From NCBI RefSeq assembly GCF_046630445.1, contig NC_092336.1, positions 503,269,001 through 503,333,000 of the forward strand: 64,000 nt of DNA, given 5' to 3'. A program made the position numbers and the translations under genes. Under the pieces are notes generated by a model. That model was not told where the DNA came from, did not search any database, and saw only the letters and a program-made list of their open reading frames with translations. Shown piece by piece: positions 40,968 to 51,193 of this stretch (position 1 is the first letter of the stretch; every line of letters begins with the position of its first letter). The stretch is from Rutidosis leptorrhynchoides (Eukaryota; Streptophyta; Magnoliopsida; Asterales; Asteraceae).

Positions 40968-42283
40968 TGTAACGTCCTCCCAATAGGGTCTGGAAGAAAC
41001 GTTACTAATATCAAATAAACCAACATATTATAATACGAGAACAATACTAAATGAGAAAATTTAACTTTATTGAGTACGCAGCGGAAAATGAAATGTCGTT
41101 ACAATAATGAAAATAACGATAAAGTAATTGTTCATATGCAGAAGTAATAAATGCGATATCTCTTGATCCTAAGTCCAAGTAGCATCACATAAGTAGTAGA
41201 TAAGAAAGCTTGAATCAAACAGCACCTAAGACAAAACATGCTAAAGTGTCAACCAAAAAGGTTGAGTGAAGTTCATAGGTTTAACAAAAGTAGTTATCTT
41301 CGTTTTTAGACCACAAGATTTAGTTGTAAAGTTGATCTCCCACAGGATCAAAAAGTAGATCTCGCAGATCCAAAAGTTATGCCAGTACGTGATATTTAGA
41401 CTAAACATTCAAGTTTGCTCCATGACAAGTTGTGTCTGTCCTTGTCGGTTTAATTTCATTATCAAGTAATACAAAGACTTAGTCAAATGTATCGGGGACG
41501 TTACTCCCGATAGGCCTACCCCCAATAAATAAGCATGTCGCAGCACTAAAAAATATCACTGTAGGGACTTAGTCGGACATAGTCGGGTATAGCATAGTTT
41601 TAGCAATTGGTACTTGTGTCTAAATTGTAAATAGTAAAAGCAGCATGTGTCTCACCCCAATAAATAAGTTAAATAAGTTTGCTAGCAATAAAGAGTGGGG
41701 CTATGAATTCACCTTAGTAAGTAGAGAGAGAGAGTTATTCCTCGGAATAAAGAGTTGAACGAGTGAGCAGGAAAGTCAACCTATTGACATTTAAGAGTAG
41801 TTAAGTGTTTTGCCCATGTTTAAGTATGTGTTTAAGTATAGTTTGTTTTACTAAGTTTCTATTCCTAGTAAGTTACTATTTTTATAAAGTTTCTATTTTT
41901 AGAAAGTTTCTTATTTTACTAAATTTCTATGACTAGAGAGTTTCTACTTTTATCAGTGTTTTCCATTTTAGGATACTTGCCGTATTAGATAAGCTTCCAA
42001 TCACCCATTTCCCTTCGAATGGCTAATTTAGATCTAGGGGCTTGAGCCATAGGACTCTTTAAATTGGGAATCCAAACCCTCTGCCTAGAATCTCATAGAA
42101 ACAATTCGTCAAGAAAGTTCGAAGATCTATACATCTCTAATACATATCCCAAAATATTTTTGTGCTACAATATAAGTAGTAGGTTATAGGTGCTAGTAAT
42201 AGTAATAGTGTATACATGTTAAGTACTAGTATAAGTAGTATTAGAGTTTAAGGTTTTAATATGTATATGTATATATAATTCGT

Positions 42284-42344
<61 letters not shown>

Positions 42345-42882
42345 TATTTTTTTACATGTATATATGTATATATAAATCTAGGTGTGTTTATGTATATACT
42401 TATGAATAACAAGTTTATAATATGAATATGAATTAACAAAGATTAAAGTTTATGTAAATAGTTTAGGGTTTATGTTATACCTTTGAAGATTCAAGATAAT
42501 TAACAAAGAAAAGATGAACACGATGAAGATGGAAGATCAAAGCCTTGAAAATTTTGAAGAACTCCTTGAAGATTCTTGAAGAACACGAAGAACAAGCTTG
42601 AAGATCCGAATACCACAAGAGATGGAGAGGGAGAGATTGTTTTTGAGAGAGGATTTTGGTGTGATTTGTGAATGAGAAACTAGGAGTCTAGGAGTGTTTA
42701 TATAGTGCAAGTATTAGAGTGTTAGTCAATATAAGGATGTTCTAATTAATAATTTTATTTTGTTTTATAATTTTTAGTCAACAAAAGGTGGTACTAGTTT
42801 ATAATTAGTCAACATAAGGATGTACTAGTTTATATTTTATTTTTAGTCAACATAAGGATGTAATTGTTTAAGATTCTTTAGT

Positions 42883-42953
<71 letters not shown>

Positions 42954-43267
42954 ATTTACTACATGATAAGTATTATTTTCTTTTTACTAATTCATGACTT
43001 GTATTTATTTTTATTTAGTTCCCAATTGTTTTATTATTTATATAAATGTCACTTTTTATTTATTACTTATAGATTAATAGTTATAAATAATATTACTGAA
43101 ATGCATATATTTTAATTAGCAGTGAGTGTCGAATAAAAGTATATTATTTGGTCAACGTTAAATTGATTGTGTATATAATAACTCTTAAATAATTAATACG
43201 TATAGTCAGACAGTAAACTCTAGGGTCATTTCAGAAATTTCAGAAGTCAAAAGTGAGGGTTGTTATA
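40968..43267 (-). repeat. 5' LTR of the older Ty3/gypsy element (2300 bp, uninterrupted)
   Basis: It starts TGTAACGTCCTCC and ends GGGTTGTTATA on the plus strand, near-identical to 21205-22728 joined to 35841-36617. It therefore shows what the other LTR looked like before the young element inserted: at about 42506-42515 it reads AAGAAAAGAT without interruption. It includes a (TA)n tract (about 42296-42340) and an (ATT)n tract (about 42887-42952). Confidence 0.92.
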
Positions 43268-43463
43268 ACCCATCTTCACCTTGCATTTAACGAACCATTC
43301 TTACACAAATATGGACCCACTCAATCACCTTTTCATCAAAAAACCCCCTTAGCCTATTGTACAAATTTTAAACCTTGTGGTAGAACACCCTTTAATGCAT
43401 CATGTATAAGTTTCTCTCCATGTTGTACAAACCCTTTAATGCATATATATGTATATTTTTTAA

Positions 43464-43467
43464 AGAG

Positions 43468-43557
<90 letters not shown>
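43464..43557. repeat. (TA)n microsatellite
   Basis: A long TA dinucleotide run between the older retroelement and the Harbinger-like remnant. It creates spurious poly-Ile-Tyr ORFs. Confidence 0.9.
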
Positions 43558-43561
<4 letters not shown>

Positions 43562-44043
43562 TTAATATTTTGGTGTTACTTAAAATAAATATAAAAAGAA
43601 ATAAATTAATGACGTGGCAGTTAAGAGGAAGATGTTTTAGTCATGATAGGCAGTGTTTAGTTATAGAATTTTATGGGTTAGTTAGACCAATTTTAACGCG
43701 GCGTCAGAGGGGTGCCGTCAGACCCGCTGGCATTGGGTGACGCCCCCTGACGCCCCTAGTGGGGCGTTACCGCTGACGCTTGAGGGGCGTTAGTCAAGTT
43801 TTTCACGGAAGGGTGAGGCAGCGTCAGGTACACGTGTCAGTCTCGGATTGATTGAAAAATAAAGCCGTTGGCTAACGGCTATTTTTGTGTTTTTTTGATT
43901 TTTTTTTTTAAATTCTATATATTTTTATCTATATAAACCCATACATTCTACACTTTTAACACACCATTTCCATTTATTTTTCTTTCATTTCCATCAATTA
44001 AATCATACAATTTTCTCTCATAACTATCAATTATTTTTCTTTC

Positions 44044-44304
44044 ATGGCATCGTATTTACTTAGTTACGATTCCGATTCAGAAGACGAGCGTATTATTGCA
44101 CTAATTCAACATTTAGAAGATGATGATGACGAAGTCGAATCCGAGCGTGTTCCAAGATCACGAATTTATCATCCGAATAGAGGACGGGATCAAGACGTTA
44201 TCATCCGAGAAATAAGAGATAGGACGGTGCACGACCAACTAACCGATGATCTAGTTGAACATATTTGGAACCTTCCGTCCGCATTCCGCACCATGAATGG
44301 TTAA
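44044..44304 (+). pseudogene. Internally deleted HARBI1/ALP1-like nuclease ORF (86 codons)
   Basis: It starts MASYLLSYDSDSEDE, the acidic N terminus common in plant ALP1/HARBI1-like proteins, and ends with DQLTDDLVEHIWNLPSAFR, which resembles the C-terminal tail of the same family. The whole catalytic DDE domain that should lie between (several hundred residues) is missing, and the joint falls around residues 45-58. The ORF itself is open, so this looks like a deletion derivative rather than a decayed full copy. It cannot be an active transposase. The match is from memory of the family. Confidence 0.5.
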
Positions 44305-44481
44305 ATTTTATGTAATGGTTAAATTTTATGTAATGGTTAATTTTTATATGTTTTTAATTATATGTAATATAATTTGTATGCATAATAAAATAAAAAAGAA
44401 AAAGAAAAAATAAAACTGGTGGGACCTATTTGACATTGGAGGGGCGTCAGGGTTATTTTGGTGTCAGAGGGTGACACTGCC

Positions 44482-44537
44482 ACGTCACAGGCAGATTGCA
44501 CTTTTTGGCCAAAAAGTGGACAATCTGCCTGTGACGT
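44482..44537. repeat. Perfect 56-bp hairpin
   Basis: Left arm ACGTCACAGGCAGATTG at 44482-44498, right arm CAATCTGCCTGTGACGT at 44521-44537. Between them is the palindrome CACTTTTTGGCCAAAAAGTG (44499-44518) plus GA. Folded, almost every base pairs. Confidence 0.85.
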
Positions 44538-44769
44538 CATAGGCAAGGTTATTCATGGTCTTATAGGATTTGAGTGCTGATGTGGCGCTGTTGTGTCATG
44601 TTAAGAGGATGAATAGTTTAGTTAGGATATGAGTGATCTTACTGTCTAATTACGATAATTTGCAATTTTTGTTTTATTTTTTTTGACCAAATTGCATTCA
44701 CCATGAGGGTTGAAAATGGTGTAAAGGGTTTATGAATAGTATTCACGAGTAGATAGAGGACTCCAGTCC

Positions 44770-47700
44770 ACCATTTACACTACCTGTTTCCATCTCTACA
44801 GACTCCTCTCGAAATTTATTTACCAAATTTTCCAATCCAAAAAAAGATAAAATAAAATAAACCACCATCACCACCATCCAGGCGACTGCTTCAGAGAACA
44901 ACCTAAAGTACCATCGCCATCGTCACACTTCCAACTCTCTTTATGCTGTTTTTAGGGTTCCGACTACGTCGTTGTTGGTTCGATTCTTCTATTACAGTCT
45001 TCGACTTCGCTTTTCTGCTTCTAATTTCAGGTATTTTTTTTATTTTTTTTTCTTTCAAAATTTCCCCTTTTAATGCATTTGTTTTAAGTTTCTTGAGGTG
45101 GTTTCCATTTCTGTTCTTCGTTAGGGTTTGTTGTCTAGTTTATTTTATTATGTTAAGCAGTACTTATTATATAACTTTTTTAAAAGGTACACCTTGTCAC
45201 CCACACCCTAACCAACACTTTTTATTAAGACGTTAAATATTTAGTTTCGAATTAAATAAATTTAACACTGAATCGAATGAAAACAGAAAAAAGATAAAAT
45301 TGAATTTGAATTTGATTTTCAGTCATGTTTTTCAAATTTGAATTTCTGTTTTAAATTTCCGGTTTGGTTTTACTTTATCAGAATCGGTTTAATCAAAAAC
45401 CGAATTCAATTAATAGTATATTTAATTCTTAATGTATAGACGGAGAACCGATTTTAAAAACAAAGGTCAAATTTAGAATTGATTTGTTATGATTATTTGA
45501 TTAATTTGTGAGTTTTGGGTTTTCACTGAAATTGATCCAAATTATTTTATAGGTTCGATATCTGTTATAGTTTTGAACATTGATTTCAGTTTCTCTTTTC
45601 CATTATTGCATCGAAGTTTTTCAAAAACGAATTAAACTGATAAAATCGAAAATCGAACAGATCAATATTGTTCGTTTTTATTGTTGCTAGTAAGTGGTAT
45701 TGACCACGGGTGATTAAAGGGTGCTTTCCAGCTTTAACCCTGCAAGTTGTGGAATCTCAATAGTGTAGTTCTAAATCTTTTTCGTAAGCAGTCTAATCCA
45801 AACCCATAATAAGTTACAGTATATTTAACAAAATAATGTTATGAAAACTTGGGTATCGTTTGTTTTTTAAGATGTTTTTGTCTGAAGATCTTCGGATCAT
45901 GTCTGTAAAGAAGATGTGTCCTAAAGGAATGTATGATTAATAGTGATTAATAGTGAAGACTGTTTGTATTTATGTCTGCAAAATAACTTAATCCTGTCTG
46001 CAGCACTTACGAGTTTGCATACAGAATAAAATACTACAGAAAAAATAAACAATAGTCCGCAATGCGAACATAACATATAGTAAGATGTGCAAGCTAAAAA
46101 AAACAGAAGAAAACTTAATAATGCAAAGGCCTTTCAAAAAACACGATTGAGATATTCAGGTCATTACCAAATCATATCTTTAAGACATATTTCTTTTTTC
46201 TTTCTGAATTATGAGAATTTTTTTAAAAAAATAAAATTCAAGTCATATTGTTAAAATGCATTAGAAAATACTACGTACCTTTTTGGTTAATTACCCTAAT
46301 TATATATGTTCGCGAGTATATGTTCTCTAGTTTCACTGACAGCCCTTATAAACGCTAGTTTCAATTCACGAACTTAACAATTGGGGTTTTCCTGTTTAAA
46401 ACTTTGTTGTGGTTTGATATTATAAATTGTTCAGCTTGATTACAAAGGTATGCTTAATTTGGTACTCGTGTTATATGTATATATATTTTTATTTGTGTTT
46501 TGCTGCATAATCGATTATTACGATTTCATCGTTTTTCGAGCTTAATTTGGATTTTAGGCATTTAAGTTTAGCTACTTCTAATGTTATTCTGTATAAAAGC
46601 TGATATTTTAGTACACTCTGACCTTAGGCATTTGGTAAAGTTCAAAATTTGAGTGTATGGCTAAATATTCGTAGATCGCATGATCTTATTTTCAATCAAT
46701 GGTTTTTTTTTGGGCAAGCAGTGATTATGGAGCAAAAATTTGTGTGCTAGTAATGAAAAGAATGTGTACATGCTTTTTTGTGCTTATAAAGTAACATAAT
46801 CTAGGTTTTTTTTATCTTTATTAAATATAATGAATGATAAACCTTGCTTATAATCCTAAGTTGAATATTAGGGATACAACTCGATGTTTTATGTTAAACA
46901 AGTTATAAACTTGGGTAGTGTTGTGTTGACTGATAGCTGAAAGCGTAATGATGATTGAACATTATGGATTTCCATCTAGGTTTGTTTTTTGATTTCCTTT
47001 TGTGTATATATTTGGGGAATTATCATCCTAGGGTTTTAATAATATAGTTTTTAATAATCAATTTGGGGTTATCTGTTATTGAGGTTATTGACTGTGTATA
47101 CGGGTAACAGATGTAGACGGTTGATGTTGTATTTTGTCTATGAATCTTCTAGAATAACTTCAACACTTACTAGTGATTTGATTAATAGATATGCATGTTT
47201 AAAATTTGTTTGATAATTGAGCCATAATTACAAACTACAAGCAAATAATAATTTGTTCGGCTGAGAAGAACTAGTAATTAGTATATCAGTTAAGAATTAT
47301 ATATACTACATTATTGCAGACATGCAGTTAACATTAGTGAACATGTGTGTATTTTACTATATCTAAAGTAATGAAAACATTTATTTTTTAGTAATGATAA
47401 CATTTAGTGCAGCTGGTTCATAGGTTTTCCGTTGTTAGCTAGTTAGACACGTATTTACTTTCCTAGTCATTTTCGTTCCACCCTGATGGTTGGAATTTGA
47501 TTTAGGTTAGTGTTTAATTGCCGCTTGTTTTGGCTCGGTTATGGATTTCTTTTGCGTCAGTTTTACTTGTTGATCTTCTGATCCGTTTTAGTGTTATTAC
47601 GTTTTTTCGCCAAAAAAAAAAAAAAAGGAAAAAGAAAAATAGATACGTTTAGGCTTGTGATCTTTTGGAATTTTACTTTTGGGGTTCTTTGTTCAATGTA

Positions 47701-48872
47701 GTTTTGTAAAACACTTTATATCCTGCTTCCAGCTGTAATATAGATATAGATTATTGTTATAATAGGAGTTTACGGTTGGATGACTTAGCTTCTTGAGTCA
47801 CTACTCACTTCCTAATTAACACGATAATGATCATTTATTGCTAAGGTGGATGGAGTTGTAAATTTGGTGGATCAGTTGGCCTATGTAATGGTAAAAGATG
47901 TCATTTTGGTACTGGTAAGATTGGATTGACCTGGAACAGTTCATCTCCAAAATTTTTTCGTTGCATGTGTATTTTTTATGAATATTTGGGATTTTAGTCT
48001 GTATTATATGATACTTGTACTAAAGTTCAATTCCTTCGATGAAAACTTATTTATTTATTTTAGTCTTCTCATAAAAGTGGTTTAGGAGGTTTTATGCAGT
48101 GTATGTACACTTCTGATACTCTGATAGACTTTCAAGCTTCGACCCACATGACTAATTTTCTTTTAAGATATTTCTTTTACTCTTTTGACCCGAAAGGGAT
48201 AAGCATAAACCAAATTGACCCATTTAGGATTCTAATATGTCATAGTGTCATATTTGATTACTAAAGTGATGAGCGACTTTTGAGCTTCGACCCACATGAC
48301 TACTTTTCCTTTTATACCCGTTTGACTAGAAAGGGTTAAGCTTAAACAAGTTGACCCATTTAGAAGTAACCACAGTGAACTGCTCAGTTCTTTATTTGTT
48401 CTTGCTAATACGATAATTTCTTTCTTTAGGCTCTTGATTATCTAGCTGTATGGATCTTTCGGACGACATATTTGGCGCATCTTTAAATTTAGAAGAGACT
48501 CACTTGAACGAAGGCTTTCAAGAAGGTTATAATGCTGGTTTTTCTTCCGGAAAAGAAGACGGACGTGAAGTTGGATTGAAAACAGGGTTCGTTACCGGCG
48601 AGGAGTTGGGATTTTACAGAGGTTGCGTTGGCGTTTGGAAATCTGCAATTCGAGTTGACCCAACATGTTTCTCAACTAGGGTTCAAAAGAACATTAAAGA
48701 GATGGATAAGTTGGTATCCGAGTATCCGATTTTGGAGCCAGAAAACGAGTCAGTAACAGATATTATGGGGTCATTAAGGCTAAAGTTCCGGGCTATTTGT
48801 GCAACGCTGAATGTTAAGTTGGAGTACAGTGGGTACCCCAAAGCCTCTGACTCGAATGAGACTCAGTTTTAA
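44770..48872 (+). CDS. LTO1: LTO1-like Fe-S cluster assembly adaptor (140 aa), with a long leader intron
   Basis: The coding part is 48450-48872 in one exon. The protein has an N-terminal DIFGASLNLEETHLNEGF followed by a run of GX3 units (EGYNAGFSSGKEDGREVGLK to GEELGFYRGCV, about residues 22-60), the Yae1_N/deca-GX3 signature. In yeast and human, LTO1 with YAE1 brings ABCE1 to the cytosolic iron-sulfur assembly machinery; an equivalent role here is inferred. A leader exon appears to lie at about 44770-45030, with donor CAG|GTATTT at 45031 and acceptor TTTAG at 48429, making a 3.4-kb 5'-UTR intron. A short upstream ORF begins at 44943 and, once spliced, stops at 48437, before the main ATG. 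The protein ends in Phe; yeast Lto1 ends in Trp and uses it to contact the targeting complex. Confidence 0.85.
45853..46058. repeat. MITE copy 1, in the LTO1 leader intron
   Basis: About 205 bp, starting GTATCGTTTGTTTTTTAAGA and ending in AAAAATAAACAATAGT, whose complement resembles the start. Similar over its length to 49238-49453, including TCTGCAAAATAACTTAATC. Confidence 0.5.
48134..48366. repeat. Direct repeat in the LTO1 leader intron
   Basis: Two copies of an about 85-bp unit that begins GCTTCGACCCACATGACTA and ends with TTGACCCATTTAG, at about 48136-48225 and 48283-48366. Confidence 0.65.
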
Positions 48873-49801
48873 AGTATAGTAACATACCAATACCGGGTCT
48901 AAAAACTATAAAGCGATAATGTGGATCAATAAAGCTCGATGTGCGAATATGGTAGCTGATGTTGCTGATAATTGTGATTCATCAATCATCATTTTAGTTT
49001 TATTCTGTCATTTGGGTTATCTGGGTTTTGGGTACATTTAGGTAGCATGCATTATGCAAGTGGCTTTACATTAAAGAGCGATTGATTAAATAGTGATGTC
49101 AATACTAATCTATGAATTCGTGAATGTACCAGTTTATTGTTTCAATCTCCCTTACTCCACTTTACAATTTGTTAGTAAAAAATTATAGACCTGTGTATAT
49201 TGTTAAAGTCAAATACTCGTAATGAAAAAAGTTTCTAAGGTGTTGTCTGTTTTTTAAGATGTTTTTGTCAGAGGGTCTGCAGACCATGTTTGTAGAGAAG
49301 ATTTGGTCTAAAGGTCTGTATGCTAAATAGTGAAGGTTTATTTTGATGTCTGCAAAATAACTTAATCATGTATGCAGCACTTAGAAGCATATTTCAAACA
49401 GAATAAGACATAATTTTATCTTATGTCTTTAAAAAAATAAACAGTCTATAGTCAAAATGTGTATAGGCGCGAGGAAATAAGACATAATAAAATAGACACG
49501 AATTGATTTAAAAAATGTTAGCCTTGAAATGATGAGTTAGTTAAAAATATGGTGCCTAAAATAGAGCAAAGCACTTAGTTTAGTGGCCAAACTATAAAAC
49601 ACAAAAACTTATGTGCCACCGTACAAAAACCGTTGCAAGTTGAAAAAGTCTACACGAAATAACGCCAGTGAAGCTTCTTCAATAACGCGTTTTCAACACC
49701 CAAATTTTTCATCTAAACACAGGTTCTTTCATCCATACCAATTCTCAGTTTCAATTATCCATTTAATTTAATTTCTCAACCAAAATCATCAAACTCTAAT
49801 T
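48873..49801. other. Space between LTO1 and the malectin-like gene
   Basis: It holds the LTO1 3' end, then MITE copy 2 at about 49238-49453, then the leader of the next gene. Confidence 0.5.
49238..49453. repeat. MITE copy 2, downstream of LTO1
   Basis: Starts GGTGTTGTCTGTTTTTTAAG and ends AAAAAAATAAACAGTCTATA. Matches copy 1 at 45853-46058 with many substitutions. A PIF/Harbinger-type MITE is likely from the ends. Confidence 0.5.
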
Positions 49802-51193
49802 ATGTCAATTCAAATCAAATCGCTTCTTTTTATTTTACTAGCAATTACCGTCACCGTCGTCTCGGCTTTCTACCCCGCCGATCACTACCTCATTGACTGC
49901 GGAACCACCGCAAGCACCACCACCGTTGACGTAGACCACCGTATCTTCACTGGTGACGGATCGTCACTGGTTTTATCATCAACGAAATCAGTCGCGTTAC
50001 ACGATTCGAAGCCAGATCCCAATTTTTCCCCAATTTATCACACTGCTAGGGTTTTCATGAAACCTTCGCATTACAGTTTCAAAATTAAAGAAAAAGGGAC
50101 GCATTTGGTACGTATTCATTTTCATAGGTTCGATTTTAGTAATACTGGTAGTACATGTCATGATCAATTTCATGTTTCTGCTAATGGTTATGTGTTGTTA
50201 CATAATTTCTCTATTTCGAAAGGGAACCCTAGAATTAAGGATTTTATGATTTCGGTGGATGATGATGATGATGAGCTTGTGATTAGGTTTATTCCGGTTG
50301 ATAAGTCGAGTTTTGCATATGTTAATGCGATAGAGGTTATATCTGCTCCTAAAGATTTGATTCCTGATGAGTATGTTAAACATGCATATGAGACTGTTTA
50401 TAGGGTTAGTGTTGGTGGTGTTAAAGTGACTCCTTTCAATGATTCTCTATGGAGGAATTGGGTTCCTGATGATGAGTTTTTGAAAACTAGTGATGGTTCG
50501 TTGAAAAGTTACAGCAAATTTCACTTTGGTGGTCGAATTCAGTACCGATTAGGTGGTGCAAGTCGTGAAGTTGGTCCAGATAACATGTACAACAGTGCAA
50601 GAATCATTTCAAGTTTGAATGATTCAATCCCAAAGGTGAACATGACTTGGGTCTTCCCTGTAAGAAAAGGTTTTAGCTATCTTGTTAGGTTGCATTTCTG
50701 CGATATTGCAAGTCTTTCTGTTGGAATGATTTATTTCAATGTTTATGTGAACGGAGATTTGGTTTATGAGAATTTGGATCTCTCAGCTCTCACAAACTAT
50801 ATGTTAGCATCACCTTTCTATGCTGATTTCGTGGTTGATTCTGAGAAAATCTCTGATGTTATTAGAGTTGATATCGGTCCTTCAAGTTTGAGCAGGTCAC
50901 ACGCAGTTGATGGTATTTTGAATGGGTTGGAGATATGGAAGATGGATAATTCAATGAAGAGTCTTGATGGTGAAGTGTCTGCTAACCAATTGGAGTCCAA
51001 AAACCAATCGGGTGGTCAATTGGGTCGTTTACTCTCGTTGAGTGGTGCTGTATGTTTGTTGGCAATTGCATTTTTGTTTATGCGAAGAAAAACCGAGGCC
51101 AAAAACTCTGCTGGATGGTCACGAGTACCCGTAGATGTATCTGAAATCGATCTTAAGTCTAACTATCCAAAGTCGACGGTGGTCAATGTGTAA
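49802..51193 (+). CDS. Malectin-like receptor protein of the CrRLK1L type without a kinase domain (463 aa)
   Basis: An intronless gene, as is usual for CrRLK1L receptors. Signal peptide about 1-22. Two malectin-like modules follow (about 25-185 and 195-385), beginning YPADHYLIDCG and including SLWRNWVPDDEFL and, at the end, GILNGLEIWKM, which matches the close of CrRLK1L ectodomains. Candidate N-glycosylation sites at N135, N213, N273, N280 and N401. One membrane span at about 409-427, then RRK and a tail of only some 35 residues (GWSRVPVDVSEIDLK...). CrRLK1L proteins normally continue with a kinase of about 300 residues; none is found in the following 2.5 kb in any frame. The stop lies inside the normal juxtamembrane region. 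It probably works as a receptor-like protein or co-receptor at the plasma membrane; ligand and partner are unknown. Confidence 0.85.
   Translation: MSIQIKSLLFILLAITVTVVSAFYPADHYLIDCGTTASTTTVDVDHRIFTGDGSSLVLSSTKSVALHDSKPDPNFSPIYHTARVFMKPSHYSFKIKEKGTHLVRIHFHRFDFSNTGSTCHDQFHVSANGYVLLHNFSISKGNPRIKDFMISVDDDDDELVIRFIPVDKSSFAYVNAIEVISAPKDLIPDEYVKHAYETVYRVSVGGVKVTPFNDSLWRNWVPDDEFLKTSDGSLKSYSKFHFGGRIQYRLGGASREVGPDNMYNSARIISSLNDSIPKVNMTWVFPVRKGFSYLVRLHFCDIASLSVGMIYFNVYVNGDLVYENLDLSALTNYMLASPFYADFVVDSEKISDVIRVDIGPSSLSRSHAVDGILNGLEIWKMDNSMKSLDGEVSANQLESKNQSGGQLGRLLSLSGAVCLLAIAFLFMRRKTEAKNSAGWSRVPVDVSEIDLKSNYPKSTVVNV

Larger units (their letters stand above)
21205..43267 (-). mobile_element. Older Ty3/gypsy element (minus strand), broken and split by a younger insertion
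   Basis: Fossil element flanked by ACCCA at 21200-21204 and 43268-43272. Its 3' LTR is 21205-22728 plus 35841-36617 (about 2301 bp once the insertion is removed) and its 5' LTR is 40968-43267 (2300 bp). The primer-binding site complement GCTCTGATACCA is at 40953-40964, matching initiator Met-tRNA. The purine tract lies just right of 36617. The internal region is only about 4.35 kb and most of pol is gone, so it is heavily broken. The chromodomain-type tail near 36654-36893 places it with the chromoviruses. The two LTRs differ by roughly 2 percent by eye, suggesting an insertion about a million years ago. Both LTR copies have TG...TA ends on the plus strand. Confidence 0.9.
43600..44600 (+). 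mobile_element. Probable internally deleted PIF/Harbinger-type DNA transposon
   Basis: About 1 kb. It has GC-rich repeated GACGCCCC/GGGGCGTC words near both ends (43700-43830 and 44430-44475), a TATA box (CTATATAAACCC, about 43930-43941) and an 86-codon ORF whose start and end look like the two ends of a Harbinger nuclease protein. Exact terminal repeats and the 3-bp target duplication could not be fixed, so the limits are approximate. A perfect hairpin lies at 44482-44537. Confidence 0.45.

Noticed and set aside
44943-45236. 97-aa ORF in the LTO1 leader
   Set aside because: It crosses a good splice donor at 45031. Only the short spliced upstream ORF is plausible.
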